Shown: in pieces, positions 32,938 through 42,682 of the stretch
Layout: every line of letters starts with the position of its first letter
Numbering within the stretch: the first letter of the stretch is position 1
Origin: Pseudomonas mediterranea CFBP 5447
GTDB lineage: Bacteria; Pseudomonadota; Gammaproteobacteria; Pseudomonadales; Pseudomonadaceae
Assembly (NCBI RefSeq): GCF_000774145.1
Contig: NZ_KN322985.1
Span: 524,190-588,189 of the forward strand
Direction of reading: 5' to 3'
Length of the DNA stretch: 64,000 bases
Program-made: the position numbers and the translations under genes
The notes under the pieces: model-generated
What the model saw: the letters and a program-made list of their open reading frames with translations, nothing else
Databases searched by the model: none
Told to the model about the DNA's origin: nothing

Positions 32938-33603
32938 TCAGTCCAGCAGTGCCAATGCCTCGGCGGTGCATTCCTGGATACGGGCCCAGTCGCCGTTCTT
33001 GATCCACTCCGGATCGAGCATCCAGCTACCACCCACGCACATCACGTTTTTCAACGCCATGTAGCTCTTGATATTGGCCGGGCCGACGCCACCGGTCGGG
33101 CAGAATTTCACTTCGCCGAACGGGCCGCCCAGGGCCTTGATGGCGGCGACACCACCACTGACTTCCGCTGGGAACAATTTGAAGCGGCGATAGCCCAGGC
33201 CATAGCCTTCCATGATGCCGGAGGCATTGCTGATGCCTGGCAGCAACGGGATCGGGCTGTCGACACTGGCTTCGAGCAAATCACGGGTGATGCCCGGGGT
33301 CACGATGAACTGCGAACCGGCCGCCTCGGCAGCCGCCAGCATCTGGCGGTCGAGCACCGTACCGGCACCGGTCATCAGCTCCGGACGCTGCTCGCGCAAC
33401 ACCTGGATGGCCTTGAGGCCGAACTGGGAACGCAAGGTCACTTCCAGCGCCGTCAGGCCACCGGCCGCCAGGGCATCGGCCAGCGGCAGGATGTCCTGTT
33501 CGCGGGCGATGGTGATGACCGGCAGGATCCGCGCCTTGGCGCACAGGTCGTCGATCAGGGTAACTTTGTCCGCCATGGAAACGGTCGGGGAAAGGTTTGT
33601 CAT
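32938..33603 (-). CDS. eda: 2-keto-3-deoxy-6-phosphogluconate aldolase Eda
   Basis: The 221-residue enzyme splits KDPG into pyruvate and glyceraldehyde-3-phosphate, the last step of the Entner-Doudoroff pathway. Glu54 (TALEVTLRS) and the Schiff-base Lys142 (RRFKLFPAE) are both visible, with FCPTGGVGPANIKSYM as the phosphate loop. I use the ATG at 33603 with AAGGATC upstream; a longer frame starting MPMNQG would overlap pgl and lacks a ribosome site. It is the last gene of zwf-pgl-eda and lies 17 bases after pgl. Confidence 0.96.
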   Translation of the reverse strand: MTNLSPTVSMADKVTLIDDLCAKARILPVITIAREQDILPLADALAAGGLTALEVTLRSQFGLKAIQVLREQRPELMTGAGTVLDRQMLAAAEAAGSQFIVTPGITRDLLEASVDSPIPLLPGISNASGIMEGYGLGYRRFKLFPAEVSGGVAAIKALGGPFGEVKFCPTGGVGPANIKSYMALKNVMCVGGSWMLDPEWIKNGDWARIQECTAEALALLD

Positions 33604-33620
33604 AGCGGCTGATCCTTGGT

Positions 33621-34334
33621 TCATGGGCACCAGTAAATCTCTAACGTAGGTTGCAGAAACGCGCGGACCGGCATTTCGGCGACGTTGTCACCGGCCACCG
33701 CAGCGTTCAGGGTGGTCAATTTCGATTGACCGGAAATCGACAGCACTTTGTGTTTCGCCGAGGCCAGCAAGGCACGGCTCATGGTCAAGCGCTGGTGTGG
33801 CACGGTCGGCGCCAGCATCGGCCAGCAACGACGAGTGCCCTGGATGTCCAATGCTTCGGCCAGGTTCGGGCTGTCGGGAAACAACGAAGCGGTGTGGCCG
33901 TCATCGCCCATGCCCAATACCAGCACATCGATGGACGGCAGCTCGGCCAGCAGGCGATCCGCCTGCTCGGCGGCAGCCTCCAGGTTGGCACTGGCGCTGT
34001 AGAGGCTCAGGAACTGGGCCTTGGCCGCCGGGCCTTGCAACAGGTAACGCTTGAGCAGACCGGCATTGCTGTCGGCATGTTCAACCGGTACCCAGCGCTC
34101 GTCCGCCAGGCTCACCACCACTTTCGACCAATCCAGCGCCTGCTTGGCCAGGCTCTGGAAAAACGCCACCGGGCTGCGACCGCCGGACACCACCAGGACC
34201 GCCGTACCGCGCGCGTCGATCGCCTCGCGCAGTTGCTCGGTCACGTTCAATGCCAGGCCTTCAGCCAACAGCACCGGGCTCTTGAATTCCAGGGCGCTGA
34301 CGCCCTGGGGCAGTTTCACTTCAGATATCGCCAT
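33621..34334 (-). CDS. pgl: 6-phosphogluconolactonase
   Basis: The 237-residue enzyme hydrolyses 6-phosphogluconolactone to 6-phosphogluconate. [43 protein letters not shown] and [17 protein letters not shown] are the three conserved loops of the NagB/Pgl fold, with the DGHTAS histidine in the active site. It overlaps the end of zwf by 14 bases, so the two are translationally coupled, and it precedes eda. Confidence 0.96.
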   Translation of the reverse strand: MAISEVKLPQGVSALEFKSPVLLAEGLALNVTEQLREAIDARGTAVLVVSGGRSPVAFFQSLAKQALDWSKVVVSLADERWVPVEHADSNAGLLKRYLLQGPAAKAQFLSLYSASANLEAAAEQADRLLAELPSIDVLVLGMGDDGHTASLFPDSPNLAEALDIQGTRRCWPMLAPTVPHQRLTMSRALLASAKHKVLSISGQSKLTTLNAAVAGDNVAEMPVRAFLQPTLEIYWCP

Positions 34335-35790
34335 ACCATGACCTCCCGTCCCGCGTGATCAGTGCAATAGAGCTCATCGGCCCCCAGGACCCGGCCGCGT
34401 ACGGCTTGGGCGCATCACCGGACTTTTTCCATCCGGCGATCAACTGGTCACACCACGTCCACGCGGCTTCGATTTCATCTTTACGGACAAACAGGTTCTG
34501 ATTGCCGTTCATGACTTCCAGCAACAACCGCTCGTAGGCATCGGGAATCCGCGCGCTACGCCAGGTGTCGGAAAAGTTGAGTTGCAAAGGACCGCTGCGC
34601 AATTGCATGCCCTTGTCCAGGCCTTGGTCCTTGGTCATCACCCGCAAGGAAATCCCTTCGTCCGGTTGCAGGCGGATGATCAGTTTGTTGCTGATCTGCA
34701 AGCGCTGCTCGGGGGCGAAGATGTAGTGGGACGGTTCCTTGAAGTGAATGACGATCTGCGACAGCTTTTGCGGCATGCGCTTGCCGGTACGCAGGTAGAA
34801 CGGAACCCCGGCCCAGCGCCAGTTGCGGATATCGGCGCGCAGGGCGACGAAGGTTTCGGTGTCGCTCTGGGTATTGGAGTTTGGCTCTTCCAGGTAGCCC
34901 GGAACCGCCTTGCCTTCGCTGTGGCCGGCGATGTACTGGCCACGCACCACTTGGGTGGTCAGGCCTTCGGGGCTGATCGGCGCCAATGCCTTGAGCACCT
35001 TGACCTTCTCGTCACGGATGCTGTCGGCGGACAGTTCGGCCGGCGGGTCCATGGCGATCAGGCACAGCAGCTGCAGCAGGTGGTTCTGGATCATGTCCCG
35101 CAGTTGTCCGGCCTTGTCGAAATAGCCCCAGCGGCCTTCGATGCCGACCTTCTCGGCCACCGTGATTTCCACGTGGGAAATGTAATGCTGGTTCCACTGG
35201 GTTTCGAACAGGCTGTTGGCGAACCGCAGCGCGATCAGGTTCTGGACCGTCTCTTTACCCAGGTAGTGGTCGATACGATAGGTGCGGTTCTCCGGGAAGA
35301 ACTGCGCCACGGCGTCGTTGACCTTGCGCGAGGATTCCAGGTCCGAGCCGATGGGTTTCTCCAGTACGACGCGGGTGTTTTCGCTCAAGCCGACCTTCGC
35401 CAGGTTTTCGCAGATCGAGCCGTACACCGCCGCTGGCGTGGCGAAATAGGCGATGACCTGCTGGGCCGCACCAATCTGTTCGGCCAGGGCGACATAATCG
35501 TCGGCCTTGAGGAAATCCACATGCAGGTAGGTCAGGCGCGCCATGAAGCGCTCGACCACGGTTTCGTTCAGCTCCTTGTCGCCCACATAACGGCGCAGTT
35601 CCGTGGCGATGAACGCCAGGTGCTGCTGCTCGCTGCCGGGTTCACGGGCCAGCGCGATGATTCGCGTGTCCTCGTGCAACAGGCCGGCGCCGTCGAGTTG
35701 GTAAAGGGCAGGAAACAGCTTGCGCAAGGCCAGATCGCCCAGCGCGCCGAACAAGGCAAAGGTGCACGGTTCAACCGTTATCGAAGGCAT
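34321..35790 (-). CDS. zwf: Glucose-6-phosphate 1-dehydrogenase Zwf
   Basis: The 489-residue enzyme oxidises glucose-6-phosphate to 6-phosphogluconolactone with NADP or [22 protein letters not shown] is the dinucleotide-binding motif; the substrate site [14 protein letters not shown] is intact, and [12 protein letters not shown] is the conserved C-terminal segment. It is the first gene of the zwf-pgl-eda operon and is divergent from hexR; a HexR-type box lies at 35856-35874, between the two starts. Pseudomonas usually carries more than one zwf; this is the ED-linked copy. Confidence 0.97.
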   Translation of the reverse strand: MPSITVEPCTFALFGALGDLALRKLFPALYQLDGAGLLHEDTRIIALAREPGSEQQHLAFIATELRRYVGDKELNETVVERFMARLTYLHVDFLKADDYVALAEQIGAAQQVIAYFATPAAVYGSICENLAKVGLSENTRVVLEKPIGSDLESSRKVNDAVAQFFPENRTYRIDHYLGKETVQNLIALRFANSLFETQWNQHYISHVEITVAEKVGIEGRWGYFDKAGQLRDMIQNHLLQLLCLIAMDPPAELSADSIRDEKVKVLKALAPISPEGLTTQVVRGQYIAGHSEGKAVPGYLEEPNSNTQSDTETFVALRADIRNWRWAGVPFYLRTGKRMPQKLSQIVIHFKEPSHYIFAPEQRLQISNKLIIRLQPDEGISLRVMTKDQGLDKGMQLRSGPLQLNFSDTWRSARIPDAYERLLLEVMNGNQNLFVRKDEIEAAWTWCDQLIAGWKKSGDAPKPYAAGSWGPMSSIALITRDGRSWYGDI

Positions 35791-35855
35791 GATGTTTGTT
35801 CTTTTATCAAGTTAAGCTACAAATACCTTTTTTCAAGGCATCACTCAAGGAAAAA

Positions 35856-35874
35856 TGTAGTAATAACCACAACA
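35856..35874. promoter_or_regulatory. HexR operator candidate in the hexR/zwf intergenic region
   Basis: TGTAGT-AATAACC-ACAACA is an imperfect 6-7-6 palindrome, 66 bases upstream of zwf. It fits the HexR pattern (TTGT-N7-ACAA, read on the minus strand as TTGT-GGTTATT-ACTA, one mismatch). HexR releases the site when KDPG binds. Confidence 0.78.
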
Positions 35875-35977
35875 TTTTCCGAAAATACCGATTCCGAGTG
35901 GTGGTCCGCCGGAGCCATCAGTAGGATAGGCCACCGCAAAGGGTCGTATCAAAGACCCGTCTTTCTAGGAATCCTCT

Positions 35978-36847
35978 ATGGACCGCGTGCGAAATTTACT
36001 GGAGCAGATCCAGAGTCGCCTTGAAGACCTGAACAAGGCAGAACGCAAGGTGGCCGAGGTGATCCTGCTCAACCCACAGCAGGCCACCCGCTTCAGCATC
36101 GCCGCCCTCGCCCAGGCCGCGTCGGTCAGCGAGCCTACGGTCAACCGTTTCTGCCGTTCGTTCGGCGTCAGCGGCTACCCCGAGCTCAAGCTGCAACTGG
36201 CCCAGAGCCTGGCCAGCGGCGCCGCTTATGTCAGCCGTGCAGTAGAAGCCGACGACAATCCCGAAGCCTACACCCAGAAAATCTTTGGCAGTGCCATTGC
36301 TTCGTTGGACAGTGCCTGCCAGGCACTTGATCCAAATTTGATCAGCCGTGCCGTGGACCTGTTGATCCAGGCCCGACAGATCCACTTCTTCGGCCTCGGT
36401 GCCTCGGCCCCGGTGGCGCTGGATGCCCAGCACAAGTTTTTCCGGTTCAACCTGGCCGTGACCGCCCATGCCGACGTGCTGATGCAGCGCATGATCGCGT
36501 CCGTGGCCCACACCGGTGAGCTGTTCGTGATCATTTCCTACACCGGTCGCACCCGCGAACTGGTGGAAGTGGCGCGCATCGCCCGGGAAAACGGCGCTTC
36601 GGTATTGGGCCTCACCGCGGAAAACTCCCCCCTGGCCAAGGCCAGTACCCTGAGCCTGAACATTCCGCTCCCCGAAGACACCGACATTTACATGCCGATG
36701 ACCTCGCGGATCATCCAGCTCACGGTGCTGGATGTGCTCGCCACCGGCATGACCCTGCGCCGAGGCGTGGATTTCCAGCCGCACCTGCGCAAGATCAAGG
36801 AAAGCCTGAATGCCAGCCGGTATCCGGTGGGGGATGAGTTCAACTGA
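35978..36847 (+). CDS. hexR: HexR, RpiR-family repressor of glucose catabolism
   Basis: The 289-residue regulator has an RpiR-type N-terminal HTH (residues ~20-75, with [35 protein letters not shown]) and a C-terminal SIS phosphosugar-binding domain ([62 protein letters not shown]). In Pseudomonas it represses zwf, edd and gap-1 and is inactivated by KDPG. It is divergent from zwf. Operator-like boxes are found here and in the edd/gap region, linking the two halves of the locus. Confidence 0.95.
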   Translation: MDRVRNLLEQIQSRLEDLNKAERKVAEVILLNPQQATRFSIAALAQAASVSEPTVNRFCRSFGVSGYPELKLQLAQSLASGAAYVSRAVEADDNPEAYTQKIFGSAIASLDSACQALDPNLISRAVDLLIQARQIHFFGLGASAPVALDAQHKFFRFNLAVTAHADVLMQRMIASVAHTGELFVIISYTGRTRELVEVARIARENGASVLGLTAENSPLAKASTLSLNIPLPEDTDIYMPMTSRIIQLTVLDVLATGMTLRRGVDFQPHLRKIKESLNASRYPVGDEFN

Positions 36848-36880
36848 TAGGGCTCCAGTGCTTTATTGCCTGACAGATCG

Positions 36881-36950
36881 TCATCGCGAGCAGGCTCGCT
36901 CCCACAATGGACCTCGCAACTCAAACCCACTGTGGGAGCGAGCCTGCTCC
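36881..36950. repeat. REP pair in opposite (tail-to-tail) arrangement
   Basis: ATCGCGAGCAGGCTCGCTCCC (about 36884-36904) comes first and GTGGGAGCGAGCCTGCTCC (36932-36950) second, the reverse order of the other pairs. The second arm is cut short before the CGCGAT end. It lies between convergent hexR and the mutarotase gene. Confidence 0.85.
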
Positions 36951-36998
36951 GGGCGGCGATCCGACGATGGGGCCAGTCGCCGCACCCGATATCCCGGA

Positions 36999-37853
36999 CT
37001 ATGCCCCCACCCGCGCCTGCAGACTCAGGTGCGCCCGCTCCCCCGGCGCCAGGCACAGACTGTCGGTGCCCCCGCTGGCCGCTTCGACGCAGACGAACTC
37101 GCTGACTTCATCCCAGCTCACCCCCAGCAACGGTCGGGTACCGGGATGCCATACCACGGTGTCGGCGCTGTCGCCGGTATCGATGCACAACGCTCGCTGC
37201 CAGGCATGGTCCTTGAGCTGCAACTCCCCTTCGTGCTGGAACACCCGCTGGCAGCCGCCCTCGACCCGTAGCTCGCCTTTCTGCTGACAGACGGTGCGGT
37301 TCAGATGGTCGTAACCCTGGGCGCCTTCGAGCCCGGACAGCGCTACCTCACCGACGTCACCGATACGCCAGTAGGCATGCAAAGCCTGGCTCAACTGGCA
37401 CGGCAAGCTGTCTTGGTGCTCGGTACTCAAGCGCAGTTCCATGCGTTCGCCAAGGTCCGCATGCAGGTCCACTTGCCAGTCGCACAGCTGCAATTGCCAG
37501 TGCAGATGCACACCGTCGTCGTCGCTGCGGCTGTCCAGCAGCTTCCAGTCGATCAGCCGCGCCCAGCCATGGGACGGCCAGGCGTTTTCGCTCGGGTGAC
37601 GGCCGTACCATGGCCAGCACACCGGCACCCCGCCCCGTATCGCCCCGACCTGGGGCCATTTGGCCGCGCACCATAACCAGGGCTTCTGCCCACGGGGCTG
37701 GAAATGCAGCAACTGCGCGCCCTGGCGACTGAACACCGCCTGGCACAGTGGATGGTCGATCACCAACACATCGCGCTGCCGATAGCGCTCCCACGCAAAC
37801 ACCGGGCGCTCGCGCAAGGATCTGAAAAAGCGTTGCAGTGGATGCTCATGCAT
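36999..37853 (-). CDS. D-hexose-6-phosphate mutarotase (YeaD-like aldose-1-epimerase)
   Basis: The 284-residue beta-sandwich protein has the YeaD pattern: GAQLLHFQPRGQKPWLWCAAKWPQVGAIRGGVPVCWPWYGRHP, with SHGWARLIDWKLL providing the first catalytic His, and VVWHPGTRPLLGVSWDEVSEFVCVEAA near the C-terminus supplying the Glu. It interconverts glucose-6-phosphate anomers, matching its place beside OprB, Gts and Zwf. It lies downstream of oprB on the same strand, about 200 bases away, with a REP dimer and a terminator between. Confidence 0.9.
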   Translation of the reverse strand: MHEHPLQRFFRSLRERPVFAWERYRQRDVLVIDHPLCQAVFSRQGAQLLHFQPRGQKPWLWCAAKWPQVGAIRGGVPVCWPWYGRHPSENAWPSHGWARLIDWKLLDSRSDDDGVHLHWQLQLCDWQVDLHADLGERMELRLSTEHQDSLPCQLSQALHAYWRIGDVGEVALSGLEGAQGYDHLNRTVCQQKGELRVEGGCQRVFQHEGELQLKDHAWQRALCIDTGDSADTVVWHPGTRPLLGVSWDEVSEFVCVEAASGGTDSLCLAPGERAHLSLQARVGA

Positions 37854-37895
37854 GGGCCGCGGTCCTGGAAATCATTGAACTCTCAACTGGGTATT

Positions 37896-37957
37896 TGTGG
37901 CGAGGGAGCTTGCTGGGAGCAAGCTCCCATCGAGCGGGAGCAAGCTCCCTCGCCACA
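37896..37957. repeat. 62-bp REP dimer, copy B (exact inverse of copy A)
   Basis: It is identical along all 62 bases to the reverse complement of 30575-30636. It lies between the mutarotase start and the oprB terminator. The two copies face opposite ways and enclose about 7.3 kb holding the PA2169-like gene, the class V enzyme, eda-pgl-zwf, hexR and the mutarotase. Confidence 0.9.
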
Positions 37958-37983
37958 GGTTCTGCTCCAGCCAAGCGCTCCCC

Positions 37984-38013
37984 AAAAAAAAGCGGACAGC
38001 CTTGGCCGTCCGC
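37984..38013 (-). terminator. Rho-independent terminator of oprB
   Basis: GCGGAC (37992-37997) and GTCCGC (38008-38013) form a stem with further inner GCC/GGC pairing. On the minus strand a run of eight T follows. It lies about 40 bases after the oprB stop codon. Confidence 0.9.
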
Positions 38014-38052
38014 AAATTATGCGCACATAGAGAGGAGCTTATCGCAACAGCG

Positions 38053-39399
38053 TTAGAACACCGACTGAATTTTCAGGCCGGCCACCAGCGCGTTGTCCAC
38101 TTCATCCACGCCACCCGGATGGGTGATGTACTGCAGGTTGGGACGTATGGTCAGCCAGTTGGTGGCGTGGAAACCATAGTTGAGCTCGTAGTTGTACTCG
38201 GTGCTACGCAGCGGCGCGAACAGTGGGTCGTTGTAATCGGTCACACCGTTGGCAGCGTTGGTCAGCTCGGCGTTCTTCTTCACGTCCTCGTTGACATGGA
38301 TACGGGAGAAACCGATGCCGATGTCATCTTTAGGACGGGCATCGAACGGCCCCTTGTACACGAACATCAACGACTGGTAGTTGTCGACGATGTTGGTGTC
38401 CTTGTCGTGGAAAGTTGCGTTGGCTGCGATGTTCAGGCCGCGGGACGCATCACCGTTGTGGGTGGTGAGCTGCTGCTGCGCCACGAACCAGTAGCCGTGC
38501 TTGCTGTTGTGGCTGCGATAGGCGTTGCGGGTGGTCGCGGCATCGTCACCGTTGTCGTCCTCACGGACGTCATTGGCATCGGCCGTGCTCTTGTAGTAAC
38601 CGACACGGTATTCACCCGGCAGGCTGTTGACCTTCGGCGACCAGACCAGCTCGACCGGAATCACGGTGCCCTTGGTGCCGCTGCCGCTGAGCTTGAAGCC
38701 GTTGCCATGTTCCAGCTGCGAAGGGTTCTGGTTGTAGGCACCGATCTGTGCATAGAACTCAGGCGTGATGTTGTACTTCACGCGGATCGCGGCCTGGCTC
38801 ACTGGCCAGTTGTACCAGATACCGGTGGCCCAGTTACCCACTTGGGAGCCGCAGAACGCCAGGTTCTGGAATTCGCATGGGAAGGTGTTGAAGTCTTCGC
38901 CTTCGCCGAAGTAACCGGCCTTGACGTCCAGCTTGCCATCGAGGAACTGGTGCTTGATCCACAATTGGGTCAGACGGACCATGTGGCCACGGCCGTAGAC
39001 TTCCTGGGAAGAACTCAAGGTGCCGGCACGCGGGTCGCCGACACGGTCGTTGGAAATGTTTTCGCCGTTACGGTTGGTCAGCTGGATCTTGGCCTGGGTG
39101 TTATCCCAGCCCCACAGCTTTTGCAGGTCCAGTGCCACGCCCAGACCGAACTGGTCGGCGTAACGCGCAGTCTTGTCGTTGTTGTAGCCGCCGTGCAGGT
39201 TGCCACCCACTTCACCGACGTAGTCAGCCTTGATGTCGATACCTTGCTCGATCAGCTTGGTTCGTTCACCACCCCAGTCACCCGTCATCCACTGCGAGTC
39301 GGCGCTGAACGCGTCGGCAGCCTGTGCGCTACCGGCCAGCATCATCGCCGCAACGGCTGATAACTGGCAGATAAGCTGGGCGTTGTTTTTCTTCTTCAT
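38053..39399 (-). CDS. oprB: Carbohydrate-selective porin OprB
   Basis: The 448-residue outer-membrane porin has a signal peptide cleaved after AQA at residue 27 (LAGSAQA-ADAF), then DSQWMTGDWGGERTKLIEQGIDIKADYVGEVGGNLHGG, the OprB family N-terminal helix region. The beta-barrel strands alternate to a C-terminal Phe (LKIQSVF), the outer-membrane insertion signal. It takes up glucose and similar sugars across the outer membrane and passes them to GtsA. It follows gtsD in the importer operon, with a REP cluster between them, and ends in its own terminator. Confidence 0.96.
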   Translation of the reverse strand: MKKKNNAQLICQLSAVAAMMLAGSAQAADAFSADSQWMTGDWGGERTKLIEQGIDIKADYVGEVGGNLHGGYNNDKTARYADQFGLGVALDLQKLWGWDNTQAKIQLTNRNGENISNDRVGDPRAGTLSSSQEVYGRGHMVRLTQLWIKHQFLDGKLDVKAGYFGEGEDFNTFPCEFQNLAFCGSQVGNWATGIWYNWPVSQAAIRVKYNITPEFYAQIGAYNQNPSQLEHGNGFKLSGSGTKGTVIPVELVWSPKVNSLPGEYRVGYYKSTADANDVREDDNGDDAATTRNAYRSHNSKHGYWFVAQQQLTTHNGDASRGLNIAANATFHDKDTNIVDNYQSLMFVYKGPFDARPKDDIGIGFSRIHVNEDVKKNAELTNAANGVTDYNDPLFAPLRSTEYNYELNYGFHATNWLTIRPNLQYITHPGGVDEVDNALVAGLKIQSVF

Positions 39400-39502
39400 C
39401 CCTACATTCCTCGTCTTTATTGTTATTGACTGTTTTTATTTTTTCTAACGCGGTTTACAACGATTGCGCTGGGCAGTCCCCCACCCACCGCATACTTCTT
39501 TT

Positions 39503-39619
39503 TGTGGGAGCGAGCCTGGGTGGGAGCTGAGCTTGCTCGCGATGAAGACGCCTTGGTCTTGGATGACCGCGTTATCGTTCTTCGCGAGCAAGCTTTGCTC
39601 CCACAGGCTCGCGCCCACA
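39503..39619. repeat. Complex REP cluster between gtsD and oprB
   Basis: The left arm is GTGGGAGCGAGCC followed by an inserted TGGGTGGGAGCTGAGC and then TTGCTCGCGATG. The right arm is CGCGAGCAAGCTTTGCTCCCAC followed by another partial copy AGGCTCGCGCCCACA. It looks like one REP pair nested inside another. It may adjust the amount of oprB transcript relative to gts. Confidence 0.8.
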
Positions 39620-39627
39620 TTTGCTCT

Positions 39628-40788
39628 TTACCGGCCTTTGAACTGCGCCACGTTCGGCGCTCGCCCTTCGGCTTGCGTCTGACCGGCCATACCCAGGCGC
39701 TCTCCGGTCTGCGCATCAAATAGTAATACTTTTTGAGGATCAAACTGAAGCGTCATCGTTTCCCCTGCCCGTGGCGCCACGTCCGGAGCCAGGCGGCAGC
39801 AAACCTTGGTGTCATTTAGACTGACAAATACCAGGGTATCCGGGCCGGTAGGCTCGGTGACCTGGACTTCGGCACGAATGGTTGGCAGACCGTTCGGCTC
39901 GCTGCCGGCCAGTACGATCTGTTCCGGACGCATGCCAAGAATCACCTCGCGGTCTTCCAGACCGGCGTCCTGGATGCCCAACGGCAACTCGCAGCGGGCC
40001 TGGCCGCTGTCGAGCAGCGCCACCAGGCGACCTTCCTTGCGTTGCAGGCGCAGGGGAATGAAGTTCATCGGTGGCGAACCGATGAAGCTCGCCACGAACA
40101 GATTGGCCGGGTTGGTGTAGATGTCCTTCGGCGTGCCGAACTGCTGGATGATCCCGTCCTTCATCACCGCCACTTTGTCGCCCAGGGTCATGGCCTCGAT
40201 CTGGTCGTGGGTCACATAGACCGTGGTGGTCTTCAGGCGCTGGTGCATCAGTTTCATTTCGGTGCGCATCTCGACCCGCAGCTTGGCGTCGAGGTTGGAC
40301 AGCGGTTCGTCGAACAGGTAGATCTTCGGCCGCCGCGCCAGGGCACGGCCCATGGCCACGCGTTGCTGCTGGCCACCGGAGAGCTGGCCAGGCTTGCGAT
40401 TGAGCAGGTGTTCGATCTGCAACAGCTTGGCAACCCGGGCCACTTCCTCGTCGATGGCCGATTGCGGCATCTTGCGGATCTTCAAGCCGAACTCGATGTT
40501 CTCGCGCACGCTCATGGTCGGGTACAGCGCATAGGACTGGAACACCATGGCGATGTCGCGGTCCTTGGGGCTCATGCCGCTGACGTCCTGGTCGCCGATC
40601 ATGATCGCGCCACCGGTGATGGTTTCCAGGCCGGCGATGCAGTTCATGAGGGTCGACTTGCCGCAGCCCGAAGGCCCGACGAGGATCAGGAATTCACCGT
40701 CCTTGATCGACAGTTCGATGTTCTTCAGGGTGTCGGGCAAGCCGGCGCCGTAGGTCTTGTTTACATTGCGAAGTTCGAGCGTAGCCAT
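39628..40788 (-). CDS. gtsD: GtsD, ATP-binding subunit of the glucose ABC importer
   Basis: The 386-residue ATPase is of the MalK/UgpC group. Walker [10 protein letters not shown], signature [15 protein letters not shown], Walker [13 protein letters not shown] and switch His (VTHDQ) are all present, followed by a C-terminal OB/TOBE regulatory domain ([12 protein letters not shown]..., [13 protein letters not shown]). It powers glucose uptake with GtsB and GtsC. Its start lies 2 bases beyond the gtsC stop codon. The REP cluster separating it from oprB begins close to its 3' end. Confidence 0.95.
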   Translation of the reverse strand: MATLELRNVNKTYGAGLPDTLKNIELSIKDGEFLILVGPSGCGKSTLMNCIAGLETITGGAIMIGDQDVSGMSPKDRDIAMVFQSYALYPTMSVRENIEFGLKIRKMPQSAIDEEVARVAKLLQIEHLLNRKPGQLSGGQQQRVAMGRALARRPKIYLFDEPLSNLDAKLRVEMRTEMKLMHQRLKTTTVYVTHDQIEAMTLGDKVAVMKDGIIQQFGTPKDIYTNPANLFVASFIGSPPMNFIPLRLQRKEGRLVALLDSGQARCELPLGIQDAGLEDREVILGMRPEQIVLAGSEPNGLPTIRAEVQVTEPTGPDTLVFVSLNDTKVCCRLAPDVAPRAGETMTLQFDPQKVLLFDAQTGERLGMAGQTQAEGRAPNVAQFKGR

Positions 40789-40790
40789 GA

Positions 40791-41636
40791 TTACCCCTTG
40801 ACCGCGCCGGCCGTCAGCCCGCGCACGAAATACTTGCCTGCGACCACGTAGACCAGCAGGGTCGGCAGCCCGGCGATCATCGCCGCCGCCATATCAACGT
40901 TATATTCCTTGGCCCCGGTGCTGGTGTTGACCAGGTTGTTCAGCGCCACCGTGATGGGTTGCGAGTCGCCGCTGGAGAACACCACGCCGAACAGGAAGTC
41001 GTTCCAGATCTGCGTGAACTGCCAGATCAGGCAGACCATGATGATCGGCGTCGACATCGGCAGGATGATCATGCGGAAGATGGTGAAGAACCCCGCACCG
41101 TCCAGGCGCGCCGCCTTCACCAACGCATCGGGAATGCTGACGTAGTAGTTGCGGAAGAACAGCGTGGTGAACGCCAGGCCATACACCACGTGCACGAACA
41201 CCAGGCCGGTGGTGGTGCTGGCCAGGCCCATCTTGCCGAGGGTGAACGAGGCCGGCAGCAGGACGGTCTGGAACGGCAGGAAGCAACCGAACAGCAGCAA
41301 CCCGAAGAACAGCTGCGAACCGCGGAAGCGCCACATCGACAGGACGTAGCCGTTCAGTGCACCGATGGCGGTGGAAATCAGCACCGCCGGAACGGTGATC
41401 TTGATCGAGTTCCAGAAGTACCCGTTGACCGTTGCCCAGGCCTTGACCCAACCGATGCCGCTGACCACGGTCGGCCAGCTCAACAGGTTGCCGGTGCTGA
41501 TGTCTTCCGGGGTCTTGAAGCTGGTCAACAGCATGACCACCAGCGGAACCAGGTAAAGCAGTACGGCAAGGATCAGCACTGCGTAGATCGCGATGCGACT
41601 CAGGCTGATGCCGGGTTTGGTGGCGAGACTAGTCAT
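40791..41636 (-). CDS. gtsC: GtsC, permease subunit of the glucose ABC importer
   Basis: The 281-residue membrane protein has six predicted helices and the EAA loop that contacts the ATPase (YYVSIPDALVKAARLDGAGFFTIFRMIILPMSTPI). It is the MalG-type second permease of carbohydrate importers. It overlaps the 3' end of gtsB by 8 bases and is followed at once by gtsD, indicating strict co-translation of the membrane complex. Confidence 0.94.
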   Translation of the reverse strand: MTSLATKPGISLSRIAIYAVLILAVLLYLVPLVVMLLTSFKTPEDISTGNLLSWPTVVSGIGWVKAWATVNGYFWNSIKITVPAVLISTAIGALNGYVLSMWRFRGSQLFFGLLLFGCFLPFQTVLLPASFTLGKMGLASTTTGLVFVHVVYGLAFTTLFFRNYYVSIPDALVKAARLDGAGFFTIFRMIILPMSTPIIMVCLIWQFTQIWNDFLFGVVFSSGDSQPITVALNNLVNTSTGAKEYNVDMAAAMIAGLPTLLVYVVAGKYFVRGLTAGAVKG

Positions 41637-42537
41637 GACGCTTGGCCCTCAGCTCGGAATACAGGTAAGGCACGATGATCGCGAGGATCGCACCGAGCAT
41701 CAGGATCGCACTGGCCGAGCCCATGCCCATCTGGCCGCGGCTGAAGGTGAAGGAGTACATGAACATGGCGGGCAGGTCGGACGAATAGCCCGGGCCGCCG
41801 GCCGTCATGGCCGCCACCAGGTCGAAACTCTTGATCGCGATGTGCGCCAGGATCATCACGGCGCTGAAGAACACCGGACGCAGGCTCGGCAGGACCACTT
41901 TCCAGTAGATCCTGGGCATGCTCGCGCCATCGATCTGTGCGGCGCGGATGATCGATTGATCGACACCCCGCAGGCCGGCCAGGAACATCGCCATGATGAA
42001 GCCCGAGGCTTGCCACACGGCGGCGATCACCAGGCAGTACACCACGCGATCCGGGTCGATCAGCCAGTCCAGGCGAAAGCCTTCCCAGCCCCAGTCACGC
42101 AACAGCTTGTCCAGGCCCATGCCCGGGTTGAGCAGCCACTTCCAAGCGGTACCGGTGACGATCATGGAGAGCGCCATCGGGTACAGGTAAATGGTGCGGA
42201 TGAAACCTTCGCGACGGATACGTTGGTCGAGGAAGACGGCCAGCAGCACGCCGATCACCAGGGTGATACCAATGAACATGCCACCGAACACCGCGAGGTT
42301 CTTGCTCGCGACCCACCAGCGGTCGTTGTCGAACAACCGGGCGTATTGCGCCAGGCCGACCCATTTGTAGGTGGGGAGGAAAGTCGAGTTGGTGAACGAG
42401 AGCAGAAACGTCCACAGGATGTAGCCATAAAAGCCCACCAGGACGATGAACATGCTGGGCGCCAGCACCAGTTTTGGAAGCCAGCGCTGCAGCGCATCGA
42501 ACGGCGAGGCCTTGCTGAACACAGCAACAGAGCTCAT
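41629..42537 (-). CDS. gtsB: GtsB, permease subunit of the glucose ABC importer
   Basis: The 302-residue MalF-type permease has an N-terminal helix (LVLAPSMFIVLVGFYGYILWTFLLSF) plus five more and the EAA loop GVDQSIIRAAQIDGASMPRIYWKVVLPSLRPVF. It pairs with GtsC. The gene begins 145 bases after the gtsA stop, and most of that gap is a REP pair, so gtsA and gtsBCD may be made in different amounts. Confidence 0.94.
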   Translation of the reverse strand: MSSVAVFSKASPFDALQRWLPKLVLAPSMFIVLVGFYGYILWTFLLSFTNSTFLPTYKWVGLAQYARLFDNDRWWVASKNLAVFGGMFIGITLVIGVLLAVFLDQRIRREGFIRTIYLYPMALSMIVTGTAWKWLLNPGMGLDKLLRDWGWEGFRLDWLIDPDRVVYCLVIAAVWQASGFIMAMFLAGLRGVDQSIIRAAQIDGASMPRIYWKVVLPSLRPVFFSAVMILAHIAIKSFDLVAAMTAGGPGYSSDLPAMFMYSFTFSRGQMGMGSASAILMLGAILAIIVPYLYSELRAKRHD

Positions 42538-42580
42538 GGGGAAATCCAGTACAAGAAATATGAACTACAGCGACAACCCT

Positions 42581-42670
42581 TGTGGGAGCGAGCCTGCTCG
42601 CGAATGCGGTGTGTCAATCAGCCTCGATTCAACTGTCTGATCGCCATCGCGAGCAGGCTCGCTCCCACAG
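42581..42670. repeat. REP pair (REPIN) inside the gts operon, gtsA-gtsB
   Basis: Inverted GAGCCTGCTCGCGA arms occupy the intercistronic gap between gtsA (upstream) and gtsB. Hairpins in this position commonly protect the upstream mRNA from 3' decay, which would favour the binding protein over the permease. Confidence 0.9.
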
Positions 42671-42682
42671 GGTGCTACCCGT

